Below are positions 17,448 through 25,129 of a DNA stretch of 64,000 nucleotides, piece by piece. The number at the start of each line of letters is the position of its first letter. Position 1 is the first letter of the stretch. The position numbers and the translations under genes were made by a program. This stretch comes from Anaerolineales bacterium (GTDB taxonomy: Bacteria > Chloroflexota > Anaerolineae > Anaerolineales > Villigracilaceae). The notes beneath the pieces are model-generated. The model made no database searches. It was not told the DNA's origin and saw only the letters and a program-made list of their open reading frames with translations. The DNA lies in the NCBI GenBank assembly GCA_020634885.1, contig JACKAW010000003.1, forward strand, positions 372,001 to 436,000, in the 5' to 3' direction.

Positions 17448-18843
17448 ACGCATCTTTCTTATTTTCCTTGTTGCGCTGTTCCTCACGCCGCTCAAACCCG
17501 CCCGCGCGCAAAACCCAGCCGGACCGATCTATATTGTTCAATCTGGCGACAGCCTGTACTCCATTGCCGCCCGCTTTAGCCTGACCATCGATGAATTACT
17601 GGCAGCCAATGAGGGCATTGACCCAAATGCACTGGCAATCGGACAGCAATTGATCATCCCCGGCCTGGAAGGTATCACAGGCATTCTTGACACCCAGTTC
17701 ATCAACTTCGGTGATTCTTTTCGCGGGTTAATGCGCCAGACCCAGGTCTCCGAATCTCTTTTTCGCAAACTCAACCATCTGGTTAGTCCGAGCGAGTTTT
17801 ATGTGGGCGCAAATATGATCGTTCCCATTCAAGACCAGGCACAATACAACAAACGCATTTCGCCGGTCACAGGTGAATCCATGCTTGAACTGGCAGTAAA
17901 GAACAGCACCAACGTGTGGGCATTGCGCCACATCAACCAGTTGGATGGCTCATGGGCAAGCTTGCCGGGCGATACCCTATATGCCGAGGGAGAAGCAGAA
18001 AATACAAATATCAGCGGATTGCCGCCCGCCTTCATCAATGCAGAAATTCGCGACCTGCCCATCAAACAAGGCGGCACAGGTATTATCACTGTAAACACCC
18101 TGCCCGACGTGACACTAGGCGGGTTGCTGGTTGACCATCCCTTACGTTTCTTTCCACAAGAAGATGGCTCACAGGTTGCCTTGCAGGGCATCCATGCTTT
18201 GCTCGAACCCGGAGTTTATCCATTGCGGCTGGATGCAACCCTTGCTGACGGAACAATGCAATCATACGAGCAATTGATCCTTATTATTTCGGGCAACTAC
18301 CCAGACGACCCACTTCTTTATGTAGACCCCGCCACCATTGATTCGGCTTCAACGGAGCCGGAGCAATTAGAGCTGGAAGCGCTGACCGCGCCCGCCTCAC
18401 CCACCAAGCTGTGGTCTGGTACGTTTATTTCTCCAGCCATTGCCTACGCCGAATCAACCTACTTCACTTCACGCTACGGTAATCGCCGTACATATATTGG
18501 ACAAGGCACAGACCTTTCGCTGGATGGTTTTCATAGCGGTCTAGATTTTGGCGGCGGCGACGGGCTTCCCATTACCGCACCTGCTTCTGGTGTTGTGATC
18601 TTTGCCGGTCCGTGGACGGTGCGAGGCAATGCAACGATCATTGATCACGGCTGGGGAGTGTATAGCGGTTTTTGGCATCAATCTGCTTTTCAAGTGCAGG
18701 TGGGGCAAACCGTGAACCAGGGCGATGTGATCGGTTTGGTCGGTGGTACAGGTCGTGTGACCGGCGCACACTTGCATTGGGAGTTGTGGGTAAACGGCAT
18801 CCAGGTAGATCCGCTTGATTGGTTGAATCAACCTTATCCTTAA
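17440..18843 (+). CDS. Exported LysM-M23 metallopeptidase (cell-wall hydrolase)
   Basis: A 467-residue exported protein. Residues 1-24 (MRKRIFLIFLVALFLTPL to ARA) are a signal peptide. A LysM peptidoglycan-binding repeat follows (IYIVQSGDSLYSIAARFSL to GQQLIIPG), and a second weaker LysM-like stretch is possible. The C-terminus is an M23 endopeptidase with zinc ligands in FHSGLDFGG (H and D) and GAHLHWELW (HxH), which would cut peptide cross-links in the wall. The start is the ATG within the last codons of DUF192; upstream in-frame codons lie inside that gene. Whether the domain acts as a lytic enzyme or an activator is not decidable here. Confidence 0.9.
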   Translation: MRKRIFLIFLVALFLTPLKPARAQNPAGPIYIVQSGDSLYSIAARFSLTIDELLAANEGIDPNALAIGQQLIIPGLEGITGILDTQFINFGDSFRGLMRQTQVSESLFRKLNHLVSPSEFYVGANMIVPIQDQAQYNKRISPVTGESMLELAVKNSTNVWALRHINQLDGSWASLPGDTLYAEGEAENTNISGLPPAFINAEIRDLPIKQGGTGIITVNTLPDVTLGGLLVDHPLRFFPQEDGSQVALQGIHALLEPGVYPLRLDATLADGTMQSYEQLILIISGNYPDDPLLYVDPATIDSASTEPEQLELEALTAPASPTKLWSGTFISPAIAYAESTYFTSRYGNRRTYIGQGTDLSLDGFHSGLDFGGGDGLPITAPASGVVIFAGPWTVRGNATIIDHGWGVYSGFWHQSAFQVQVGQTVNQGDVIGLVGGTGRVTGAHLHWELWVNGIQVDPLDWLNQPYP

Positions 18844-18853
18844 AGAGGAGGCG

Positions 18854-18882
18854 TTGCACTTCATCTTTTAGTGTGCTACACT
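18854..18882 (+). promoter_or_regulatory. Promoter of the cyclic-nucleotide-binding gene, leaderless geometry
   Basis: TTGCAC (18854-18859), a 17-nt spacer and TACACT (18877-18882), followed by only 7 nt before the ATG at 18890. Transcription would start at or next to the start codon. Confidence 0.65.
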
Positions 18883-18889
18883 TTTTGGC

Positions 18890-19381
18890 ATGAGTAATCT
18901 AGTCAACTTTCTAAAGCAAAGCGATATTTTTTTTCAATTCACTCCCACACAATTGGAGATGGTTGCCAACCTGTGCCAGGAGATGAATTTTGATATGGAT
19001 CAGATCATCTTTCAGGAAAATAGCAGCAGTAAAGAGTTGTATGTCATTATGCAGGGCGAGGTGGATATTCTGATCAACCGAGGCGGTACGGGGGCGTTGG
19101 GCAAAAGTGGGACTGTGGTTGCCCGCCTGCGCAGGGGACAGTCTTTTGGTGAAGTTGCATTGGTTGATGAGGGGTTACGGTCTGCCACGGCGCGCGCCGC
19201 GCAAAAAGATACCCGCCTATTGGTAATCTCCCGAGACAAGATCGTCATGCTGTGTGAAACCTACCCACAGTTAGGGTACAGGTTGATGTATAACCTGGCG
19301 GCTGACCTTGCCATGAAGATTCGCAACACCGACCTGCGCATTCGTGAGCAATTGCTCTATAAACCCACTGAGAGTAAGTAA
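18890..19381 (+). CDS. Cyclic-nucleotide-binding domain protein
   Basis: A 163-residue protein consisting almost only of a cNMP-binding (CAP-ED) beta-roll. It shows IFFQFTPTQLEMVANLC, LYVIMQGEVDILIN and the phosphate-binding cassette GQSFGEVALVDEGLRSATARA. No helix-turn-helix follows, so unlike CRP it probably does not bind DNA and may act by protein contact. The C-terminal helix (LGYRLMYNLAADLAMKIRNTD) matches the usual helical cap. Whether cAMP is the true ligand is unknown; the Arg expected in the cassette is present in RSATARA. No ribosome site is visible and the promoter geometry suggests a leaderless message. Confidence 0.85.
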   Translation: MSNLVNFLKQSDIFFQFTPTQLEMVANLCQEMNFDMDQIIFQENSSSKELYVIMQGEVDILINRGGTGALGKSGTVVARLRRGQSFGEVALVDEGLRSATARAAQKDTRLLVISRDKIVMLCETYPQLGYRLMYNLAADLAMKIRNTDLRIREQLLYKPTESK

Positions 19382-19436
19382 CCCCTTTTTTTGAGTGTTT
19401 TTCTCTAAAAATTCTTAAAACGTATAGACCAAACGC

Positions 19437-19465
19437 TTGACCCCTTGTAGAAACCGTCTTATTAT
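19437..19465 (+). promoter_or_regulatory. Strong sigma-70-type promoter for the liv operon
   Basis: TTGACC (19437-19442), a 17-nt spacer and TATTAT (19460-19465). Transcription starting near 19472 would give a leader of about 200 nt before livK. Confidence 0.75.
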
Positions 19466-19511
19466 TGGGTATTCTTAATACACTCTTTTATTGATGTATG
19501 CAATTAAAAAC

Positions 19512-19557
19512 AAGCCTAAAAAATCCATAGTAAAGGGTTTTAAGGCTTTCTTTTTAT
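19512..19557 (+). promoter_or_regulatory. Attenuator-like hairpin in the livK leader
   Basis: AAGCCT pairs with AGGCTT and, inside it, AAAATCC pairs with GGGTTTT; a TTCTTTTT run follows. It lies between the liv promoter and livK, so it would act as a leader terminator unless bypassed. No alternative pairing partner was found by eye. Confidence 0.55.
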
Positions 19558-19574
19558 ATGAACGTTTCAAAATT

Positions 19575-19586
19575 AAAGGAGGTGAT
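19575..19586 (+). promoter_or_regulatory. 12-nt perfect complement of the 16S rRNA 3' tail in the livK leader
   Basis: AAAGGAGGTGAT is an exact complement of the usual 16S 3' end ATCACCTCCTTT. It lies 90 nt before livK, which has its own GGAGG. A 21-codon frame starting at the ATG at 19585 (MLTLNAWSACF...) overlaps it but is too close for normal spacing, so it may be a ribosome standby site or a leader-ORF signal. Confidence 0.5.
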
Positions 19587-19675
19587 GCTGACCCTCAACG
19601 CTTGGTCTGCATGTTTTGTCGCCACCCGCATTTGCGGGAAAAACATTTAAAAACATATTTTGGAGGAGTAAGAAA

Positions 19676-20959
19676 ATGAATAAGCGTTTACTCGCTTTGC
19701 TTTCCCTGTTGGTTGTTGCCAGCATGGTACTCGCCGCTTGTGGCGCCCCCGCCGCAGAAGAAGCCCCCGCTGAAGAGGCTGCCGCTACCGAAGAAATGGC
19801 AATGACTGAAGAAGCTGCCGCAGAAGAATCTGCTGCTTCCATGGGCACCATCAAGATCGCTACCCAGTCCCCGCTTTCCGGTGGTCAGTCCCTCTTGGGC
19901 GTTGCCATCAAGCAGGGCGCTGAGCTCGCTCTCGAACAGCTCGGTGGCGACCTCGCTGCCATGGGCTACGATGTCCAGCTCGCTCCGTACGATGATCAGG
20001 CAACCCCTGACGTTGGTGTTGCGAACGCCAAGAACATCGTTGCTGATGCTGACATCCTCTGCGGTGTTGGTCACCTCAACTCCGGCGTTATGATCCCTTC
20101 TTCTGAAGAATATCACACCGCTGGTTTGGCTTTCGTCTCCCCCGCCAACACCAACCCTGTTGTGACCACCCGTGGTTACCTCGAAGTGAACCGTGTTGTG
20201 GGTCGCGATGATGTTCAGGCTCCTGCCGCTGAAGAATTTGCTTTCAGCACCCTCGGCGCCACCTCTGTTTACATCATCCACGACAAAACCGCTTACGGTC
20301 AGGGCGTGGCTGAATTCTTCCGCGCTGCTGCTGAAGAAGATGGTTTGGAAGTTATGGCTTTCGAAGGTACTGAAGAACAAGCCAACTTCGATGCGATCGT
20401 GACCCCTGTGGTGTCCCTCGCCCCGGATGTTGTGTTCTTCGCTGGTATCTACAATCAGGCTGGTGTGTTCTTCAAGCAGGCTCGCGATGCCGGCTACGAA
20501 GGCACCTTCCTCGGCACCGATGGTATGGACTCCTCCGACCTGGCTGACATCGCTGGCGATGCTCTGACCACTGGCGGCGGCATGTACTACACCACTGTTG
20601 CTGGTCCTGCGAGCGCCTACCCCGCCGCTGCCCAGTTCGCTGCTGACTACGAAGCCAAGTTCGGTTCTGCTCCTGAAGCGTATGCTACCCAGGGTTACGA
20701 CTCCATGAACGTCTGCTTGACCGCGATCAAGACTGCTGCTGAAGCTGCTGGTGGAAAACCCACCCGCGCTCAGGTTGCTGAAGCGATCCGCCAGATTTCC
20801 GTTGACGGTTTGACCGGTACCATCAGCTTCGATGAAATCGGCGATCTTCCCGCCGCTCAGTACTTCATCATCAAGGTGAATGCTGCTGCCGCTGCCGACT
20901 GGGGCACCAACGAGATCATTGAAGTTCTCGAAGTTGCTTCCCCCGGCAAGGGCGAATAA
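19676..20959 (+). CDS. livK: Branched-chain amino acid ABC transporter, substrate-binding lipoprotein
   Basis: A 427-residue periplasmic-binding-type protein of the Leu/Ile/Val family that would capture amino acids outside the membrane. Residues 1-22 form a lipoprotein signal (LVVASMVLAACG, lipobox LAAC). An Ala/Glu-rich acidic linker of ~30 residues precedes the mature domain, which begins IKIATQSPLSGGQ. The ligand fold is seen in VGHLNSGVMIPSSEEY, TSVYIIHDKTAYGQGVAEFF and YDSMNVCLTAIKTAAEAAGG. The start is the ATG after TGGAGGAG. Codon use is more uniform than in its neighbours (Ala GCT/GCC, Val GTT), suggesting high expression. True substrate range is not readable; urea or aromatic amino acids are also carried by this family. 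Confidence 0.92.
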   Translation: MNKRLLALLSLLVVASMVLAACGAPAAEEAPAEEAAATEEMAMTEEAAAEESAASMGTIKIATQSPLSGGQSLLGVAIKQGAELALEQLGGDLAAMGYDVQLAPYDDQATPDVGVANAKNIVADADILCGVGHLNSGVMIPSSEEYHTAGLAFVSPANTNPVVTTRGYLEVNRVVGRDDVQAPAAEEFAFSTLGATSVYIIHDKTAYGQGVAEFFRAAAEEDGLEVMAFEGTEEQANFDAIVTPVVSLAPDVVFFAGIYNQAGVFFKQARDAGYEGTFLGTDGMDSSDLADIAGDALTTGGGMYYTTVAGPASAYPAAAQFAADYEAKFGSAPEAYATQGYDSMNVCLTAIKTAAEAAGGKPTRAQVAEAIRQISVDGLTGTISFDEIGDLPAAQYFIIKVNAAAAADWGTNEIIEVLEVASPGKGE

Positions 20960-20975
20960 TTCCCCTTTTGCTGTA

Positions 20976-21014
20976 ACAAAAGCCTCTCCCCCGTATGGGG
21001 GGGAGGCTCATTTT
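20976..21014 (+). terminator. Intercistronic terminator between livK and livH
   Basis: AAGCCTCTCCCCC pairs with GGGGGGAGGCT around GTATG, with TTTTC after it. It lies 22 nt before livH on the same strand. Partial read-through would give more binding protein than permease. Confidence 0.8.
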
Positions 21015-21036
21015 CAAAAAAGACAGGATTGATGAA

Positions 21037-22170
21037 ATGAAGCAAATTGCTGCAAATCCCGTTTATAAGTTCCTTCTTTTCCCGGTTGGGCAGATCATCT
21101 TGTTTGCACTTGGGGCAAGTGTGATCCTGTCACTTGTCACGGTGCTGCTTGCCTACCTTTTCAAGTCCAATTTTATAGATTTTGATCTTGTGGAAAGGAT
21201 AATGCTTATCCTGCCGCAAGTGATCATTAACGGCTTGACCATTGGCTTTGTATATTCCACCATTGCTCTGGGCTATACCATGGTGTATGGTGTTTTGGAA
21301 TTCATCAACTTTTCACATAGCGAAATATTCATGGTGGGTGGTATTGTCGGCATTCAACTGATGGCGTATTTTGAGCATACGGGGGCGCTCGCAACCATGA
21401 ACGAATATCTCGTCATTGCACTTGCCATTGTGCTTGCTCTGATCGTTTCCGGCTCGCTGGCAGTGATCGTAGAACGAACAGCCTATAAGCCCTTGCGCGG
21501 CGCACCCAAACTTGTGCCTCTAATTTCAGCCATTGGTATGTCTTTCTTCTTGCAAGACCTTGTCCGTCTTATTCTTAGTTTGACAACAGGTGAATTCAAC
21601 GTCATCCTTCCCAAATTCGGAACATATGACGAATTTTGGAAGCTCGCCGTACCAGGCATGGAAGATCCCTTGCGCATTCAGATCAAATCGGCGCTTATTG
21701 TAGGTATTGCAATCCTGATGTTGGTCATTTTGAACTTCCTTGTGAATGGGACCAAGGTTGGTAAAGCCATTCGTGCGGTAGCTCAAGATCGTCCATCTGC
21801 CAGTTTGATGGGGATCAATGTCAACCAGATCATTTCCATCACATTTTTGATCGGTGGCGCGTTGGGTGGAGCCGCAGGCGTGCTGTTCGCTTTGAAAGCA
21901 ACAAAGCTTGACCCGTTCTCAGGATTTTTCCCCGGTTTGAAGGCTTTTACTTCCGCAGTATTGGGCGGCATCGGCAACCTGACAGGCGCGCTTTTAGGCG
22001 GATTGGTGCTGGGGCTGCTTGAATCATTCGCTGCCTCGTATCTTGGTATTTTCACAAACGGTGCTTTCGGCGCAGAATATAAAGATATTTTCGCCTTTGC
22101 CATCCTGATCGTCGTATTGATCTTCCGTCCTTCCGGCTTGCTCGGACAGACCGTGGGGCAGAAGGCTTAA
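21037..22170 (+). CDS. livH: Branched-chain amino acid ABC transporter permease LivH
   Basis: A 377-residue integral membrane permease that pairs with LivM to form the translocation channel. It has about eight to nine hydrophobic segments. Family-specific stretches include IINGLTIGFVYSTIALGYTMVYGVLEFINFSHSEIFMVGG and the EAA-like loop AIRAVAQDRPSASLMGINV that contacts the ATPase. The N-terminus has one additional hydrophobic segment (about residues 10-48) compared with the ~300-residue E. coli protein. The start is the ATG at 21037, because an earlier in-frame ATG lies inside the terminator hairpin. Confidence 0.93.
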   Translation: MKQIAANPVYKFLLFPVGQIILFALGASVILSLVTVLLAYLFKSNFIDFDLVERIMLILPQVIINGLTIGFVYSTIALGYTMVYGVLEFINFSHSEIFMVGGIVGIQLMAYFEHTGALATMNEYLVIALAIVLALIVSGSLAVIVERTAYKPLRGAPKLVPLISAIGMSFFLQDLVRLILSLTTGEFNVILPKFGTYDEFWKLAVPGMEDPLRIQIKSALIVGIAILMLVILNFLVNGTKVGKAIRAVAQDRPSASLMGINVNQIISITFLIGGALGGAAGVLFALKATKLDPFSGFFPGLKAFTSAVLGGIGNLTGALLGGLVLGLLESFAASYLGIFTNGAFGAEYKDIFAFAILIVVLIFRPSGLLGQTVGQKA

Positions 22171-22190
22171 CCCTTCAGGAAAGGAATCCC

Positions 22191-23528
22191 ATGAATACAT
22201 TTTTCAGCGACTTGTACAAAAAAGCCAATACCGGGTTTTGGCCTGTTGTTATTGCCTTTGCCTTCCTCGTTGTGGGAACCATCAGCGTATACCTTAACCC
22301 CAGGTCACTTTTTGCATTTTTGACCCTGCTCACCACACCGGTGATCCTTTATTTCATGAAGATCGATACAAAAGTAAAGGTTTTCATTGGTTTGTTGCTG
22401 TTGATCGTGATCTTGCCAGTACTTGGCATTCGCAATATCTTTTACCTTGAAGTGATCTTCCAAATGGCGGTCTTTTCCGCTTTGGCGCTTGGGTTGAATA
22501 TTGTGATTGGCATGGCAGGTCTACTAGACCTCGGATATGTTGCCTTCTACGCGGTGGGAGCCTACGCTTGGGCGATCTTCGGCTCAAAGCAGATGTCTCT
22601 CCTGCACTCCATCCCCGGGGCGGCACCTGCCAATGCGGAATTCTTCCTTGATGCCCGCTGGTTCTGGCTGTTTATTTTCCTTGGCGTTGGGCTGGCTGCC
22701 CTAATGGGTATTTTGCTCGGTTTGCCGGTTCTGCGTGTCAAGGGCGATTACCTCGCCATTGTGACACTCGGTTTCGGTGAAGTGATTCGCGTACTGGCAC
22801 TAAACCTTGATAAACCGCTCAATCTGACCAATGGTCCGCAGGGCATCACCCCCATTCAACGCCCGCCGCTGCCTGGCGTGGTGCAAGCGCTTGGGAATGC
22901 ACTCACCCCTCTGGTTGGGCACGTCCCCACAGAAGCCGAGATCTACAATGTGTTCTTCTACTTCCTTGCCCTTATCATTATCGGAATCGCCATTGTTGTT
23001 GCAACCCGTCTTGAAGACTCACGTATTGGTCGCGCATGGACTGCCATCCGCGAAGATGAAACTGCCGCCATCGCCATGGGCATTCCGCTCGTCAAAATGA
23101 AACTCGCCGCCTTTGCCGCCGGTGCTTCTTTCGCTGGCGCCATGGGTGCTGTCTACGCTGCAAACCGAACCTTCGTCAGCCCAGAGACGTTCTCCTTCCA
23201 GGTATCCATTGGCGTGTTGACCATGGTCATCCTTGGCGGATTGGGCAGCATCCCCGGCGTGATCTTCGGCGCTTCGGCGGTCACCCTGCTCAATATCCAG
23301 ATCCTCCAGAACTTCTCTCTGTATCTGAGTGACCTCCGCCAGAGCGACGCAGTTATCCCCATCATCAACTTCCCTTGGAAAAACCTCTCCAATCAGTTGG
23401 ACCCTGCAAAGTACCAAAAACTTGTATTCGGTCTCATCTTGATCTTGATGATGATCTTCCGCCCCTCCGGGTTGATTCCCGCGGCACGACGCCAGCGTGA
23501 GCTTGGCGACGAAAAAGAAGCAGAATAG
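22191..23528 (+). CDS. livM: Branched-chain amino acid ABC transporter permease LivM
   Basis: A 445-residue permease, partner of LivH. The first ~90 residues hold hydrophobic helices. The conserved family core follows (FSALALGLNIVIGMAGLLDLGYVAFYAVGAYAWAIF, LRVKGDYLAIVTLGFGEVIRVLALN). The ATPase-contact loop is RAWTAIREDETAAIAMGIPLVKMKLAAFA. The C-terminus ends MIFRPSGLIPAARRQRE, a typical LivM close. It follows livH by 20 nt with AGGAA as ribosome site. Confidence 0.94.
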   Translation: MNTFFSDLYKKANTGFWPVVIAFAFLVVGTISVYLNPRSLFAFLTLLTTPVILYFMKIDTKVKVFIGLLLLIVILPVLGIRNIFYLEVIFQMAVFSALALGLNIVIGMAGLLDLGYVAFYAVGAYAWAIFGSKQMSLLHSIPGAAPANAEFFLDARWFWLFIFLGVGLAALMGILLGLPVLRVKGDYLAIVTLGFGEVIRVLALNLDKPLNLTNGPQGITPIQRPPLPGVVQALGNALTPLVGHVPTEAEIYNVFFYFLALIIIGIAIVVATRLEDSRIGRAWTAIREDETAAIAMGIPLVKMKLAAFAAGASFAGAMGAVYAANRTFVSPETFSFQVSIGVLTMVILGGLGSIPGVIFGASAVTLLNIQILQNFSLYLSDLRQSDAVIPIINFPWKNLSNQLDPAKYQKLVFGLILILMMIFRPSGLIPAARRQRELGDEKEAE

Positions 23529-23540
23529 GCGGTATTTAAA

Positions 23541-24329
23541 ATGGCTCTCTTACAAACCAACAATGTTGTAAAACGCTTTGGCGGTCTGACTGCTGTAAAC
23601 AAAATGACCTTCTCGGTGGAAGCCGGAAAGATCGTCAGCATCATTGGTCCGAACGGCGCAGGCAAGACCACCTTCTTCAACACTCTCACCGGCATCTACA
23701 CACCCGAAGAAGGGCAGATTCAGTTCAAAGATAAGTCTTTGCTCGGTTTGCGCCCAGATCAGGTTGCCGCCACCGGCATTGCCCGTACATTCCAGAACAT
23801 CCGTCTTTTCGGCAGTATGACCGTGCTTGAAAATATTCTGGTGGGTATGCACATTCAGCTTAAGCAAGGCGCAGTGGATACGATCTTCCGCTCCAAGAAA
23901 TTTAATGAAGAGGAGAAGGATGCCGAAAATCGGGCAAAAGACTTGATGGAATACGTTGGCTTGAAAAATGTGGGGAATGAACTCGCCCGCAACCTGCCTT
24001 ATGGTGGTCAACGCCGTATTGAGATCGCCCGTGCTCTTGCCGCCAGCCCGACCCTGCTCTTATTGGATGAACCCACTGCGGGGATGAACCCGAACGAATC
24101 TGAAGATGCCATCAAACTCTTCCGCCGCATCCGTGACGAGAAGGGCATCACCATTTTGATGATCGAACATGATATGCGTGTGGTTATGGGCATTTCGGAA
24201 TATATCAGCGTAATGGACTATGGTGAGAAGATCGCCGAAGGTTCTCCGGCAGAGATCCGCGCGGACCAACGAGTGATCGAAGCCTATCTCGGACGCGGTG
24301 CGGCAGTAGCCCACGAACAAAAGGTATAG
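23541..24329 (+). CDS. livG: Branched-chain amino acid ABC transporter ATPase LivG
   Basis: A 262-residue cytoplasmic ATPase. Walker A is GPNGAGKTTFF at about residues 36-46, the Q-loop segment is TFQNIRLFGSMTVLENI, the ABC signature is degenerate (NLPYGGQRRIEIARAL, as usual in LivG), Walker B is LLLLDEPTAGMNP, and the switch His is in MIEHDMRVVMGISE. It pairs with LivF to power uptake. It starts 12 nt after livM. Confidence 0.95.
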   Translation: MALLQTNNVVKRFGGLTAVNKMTFSVEAGKIVSIIGPNGAGKTTFFNTLTGIYTPEEGQIQFKDKSLLGLRPDQVAATGIARTFQNIRLFGSMTVLENILVGMHIQLKQGAVDTIFRSKKFNEEEKDAENRAKDLMEYVGLKNVGNELARNLPYGGQRRIEIARALAASPTLLLLDEPTAGMNPNESEDAIKLFRRIRDEKGITILMIEHDMRVVMGISEYISVMDYGEKIAEGSPAEIRADQRVIEAYLGRGAAVAHEQKV

Positions 24330-24340
24330 GAGAATCTGTC

Positions 24341-25057
24341 ATGGGAACACTACTAGAACTTACCAATGTCCATTCCTATTACGGACATATCCATGCCTTG
24401 AAAGGGGTTTCGCTGCATGTAAATGAAGGCGAAATCGTTACCCTCATTGGCTCGAATGGCGCAGGCAAAAGCACCACCTTGCGCACAATTTCTGGGATGA
24501 TTCACCCAAAAGAAGGCAAGGTTGAACTTGCTGGCGAGAACATTTCCAACTTGGACGCTCACCGCATTGTAACCAAAGGTGTTGGGCATGTGCCGGAAGG
24601 TCGCGGCATCTTCCCCAAGCTCACAGTTCAGGAAAACCTGGATATGGGTGCATACACGGTCAATGATCAAAAGACCATCAAAGACCGCATGGAATTGGTT
24701 TACCAGACCTTTCCCCGCTTGAAAGAACGCGTTGCCCAATATGGCGGAACTCTCTCCGGCGGTGAACAGCAGATGCTCGCCATCGGGCGCGGACTGATGC
24801 TCAACCCGCGCATCCTCATGCTGGATGAGCCATCGATGGGTCTCGCCCCCGTGCTCGTGGACTTGATCTTCGACACCATCAAAAAGTTGAACGAACAAGG
24901 CACCACCATCTTGTTGGTGGAACAGAACGCCCTGATGGCGCTCTCCATTGCCAACCGTGGTTATGTGCTTCAAACCGGGTCCATTGTTCTTACAGACGAT
25001 GCCGCCAAACTCAAGAAAAACGAGATGGTTCAAAAGACATACCTGGGTATCGAATAA
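24341..25057 (+). CDS. livF: Branched-chain amino acid ABC transporter ATPase LivF
   Basis: A 238-residue ATPase, partner of LivG. It shows Walker A GSNGAGKSTTLRTI, the LivF-type GVGHVPEGRGIFPKLTVQENL, the ABC signature TLSGGEQQMLAIGRGL, Walker B ILMLDEPSMGLAP and the switch His replaced by Gln in LVEQNALMAL, which is usual in this subfamily. AGGAGAATCTGTC precedes the ATG 11 nt after livG. It is the last gene of the operon; a terminator follows. Confidence 0.95.
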   Translation: MGTLLELTNVHSYYGHIHALKGVSLHVNEGEIVTLIGSNGAGKSTTLRTISGMIHPKEGKVELAGENISNLDAHRIVTKGVGHVPEGRGIFPKLTVQENLDMGAYTVNDQKTIKDRMELVYQTFPRLKERVAQYGGTLSGGEQQMLAIGRGLMLNPRILMLDEPSMGLAPVLVDLIFDTIKKLNEQGTTILLVEQNALMALSIANRGYVLQTGSIVLTDDAAKLKKNEMVQKTYLGIE

Positions 25058-25080
25058 CAAAACAAAGCGAACATGAAAAG

Positions 25081-25115
25081 AAAAACCCGTTTTCACGCGA
25101 AAGCGGGTTTTTTGT
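25081..25115 (+). terminator. Terminator of the liv operon
   Basis: AAAAACCCG pairs with CGGGTTTTTT around a loop that can itself fold through CGCGAAAG; a T-run follows. It lies about 25 nt after livF. Confidence 0.85.
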
Positions 25116-25129
25116 AAAAAGAGCCAACC

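Noticed and set aside
19491..19679. 62-codon ORF across the livK leader
   Set aside because: It passes through the hairpin and the livK start, has no ribosome site and is not rich in Leu, Ile or Val, so a leader-peptide role is not supported.
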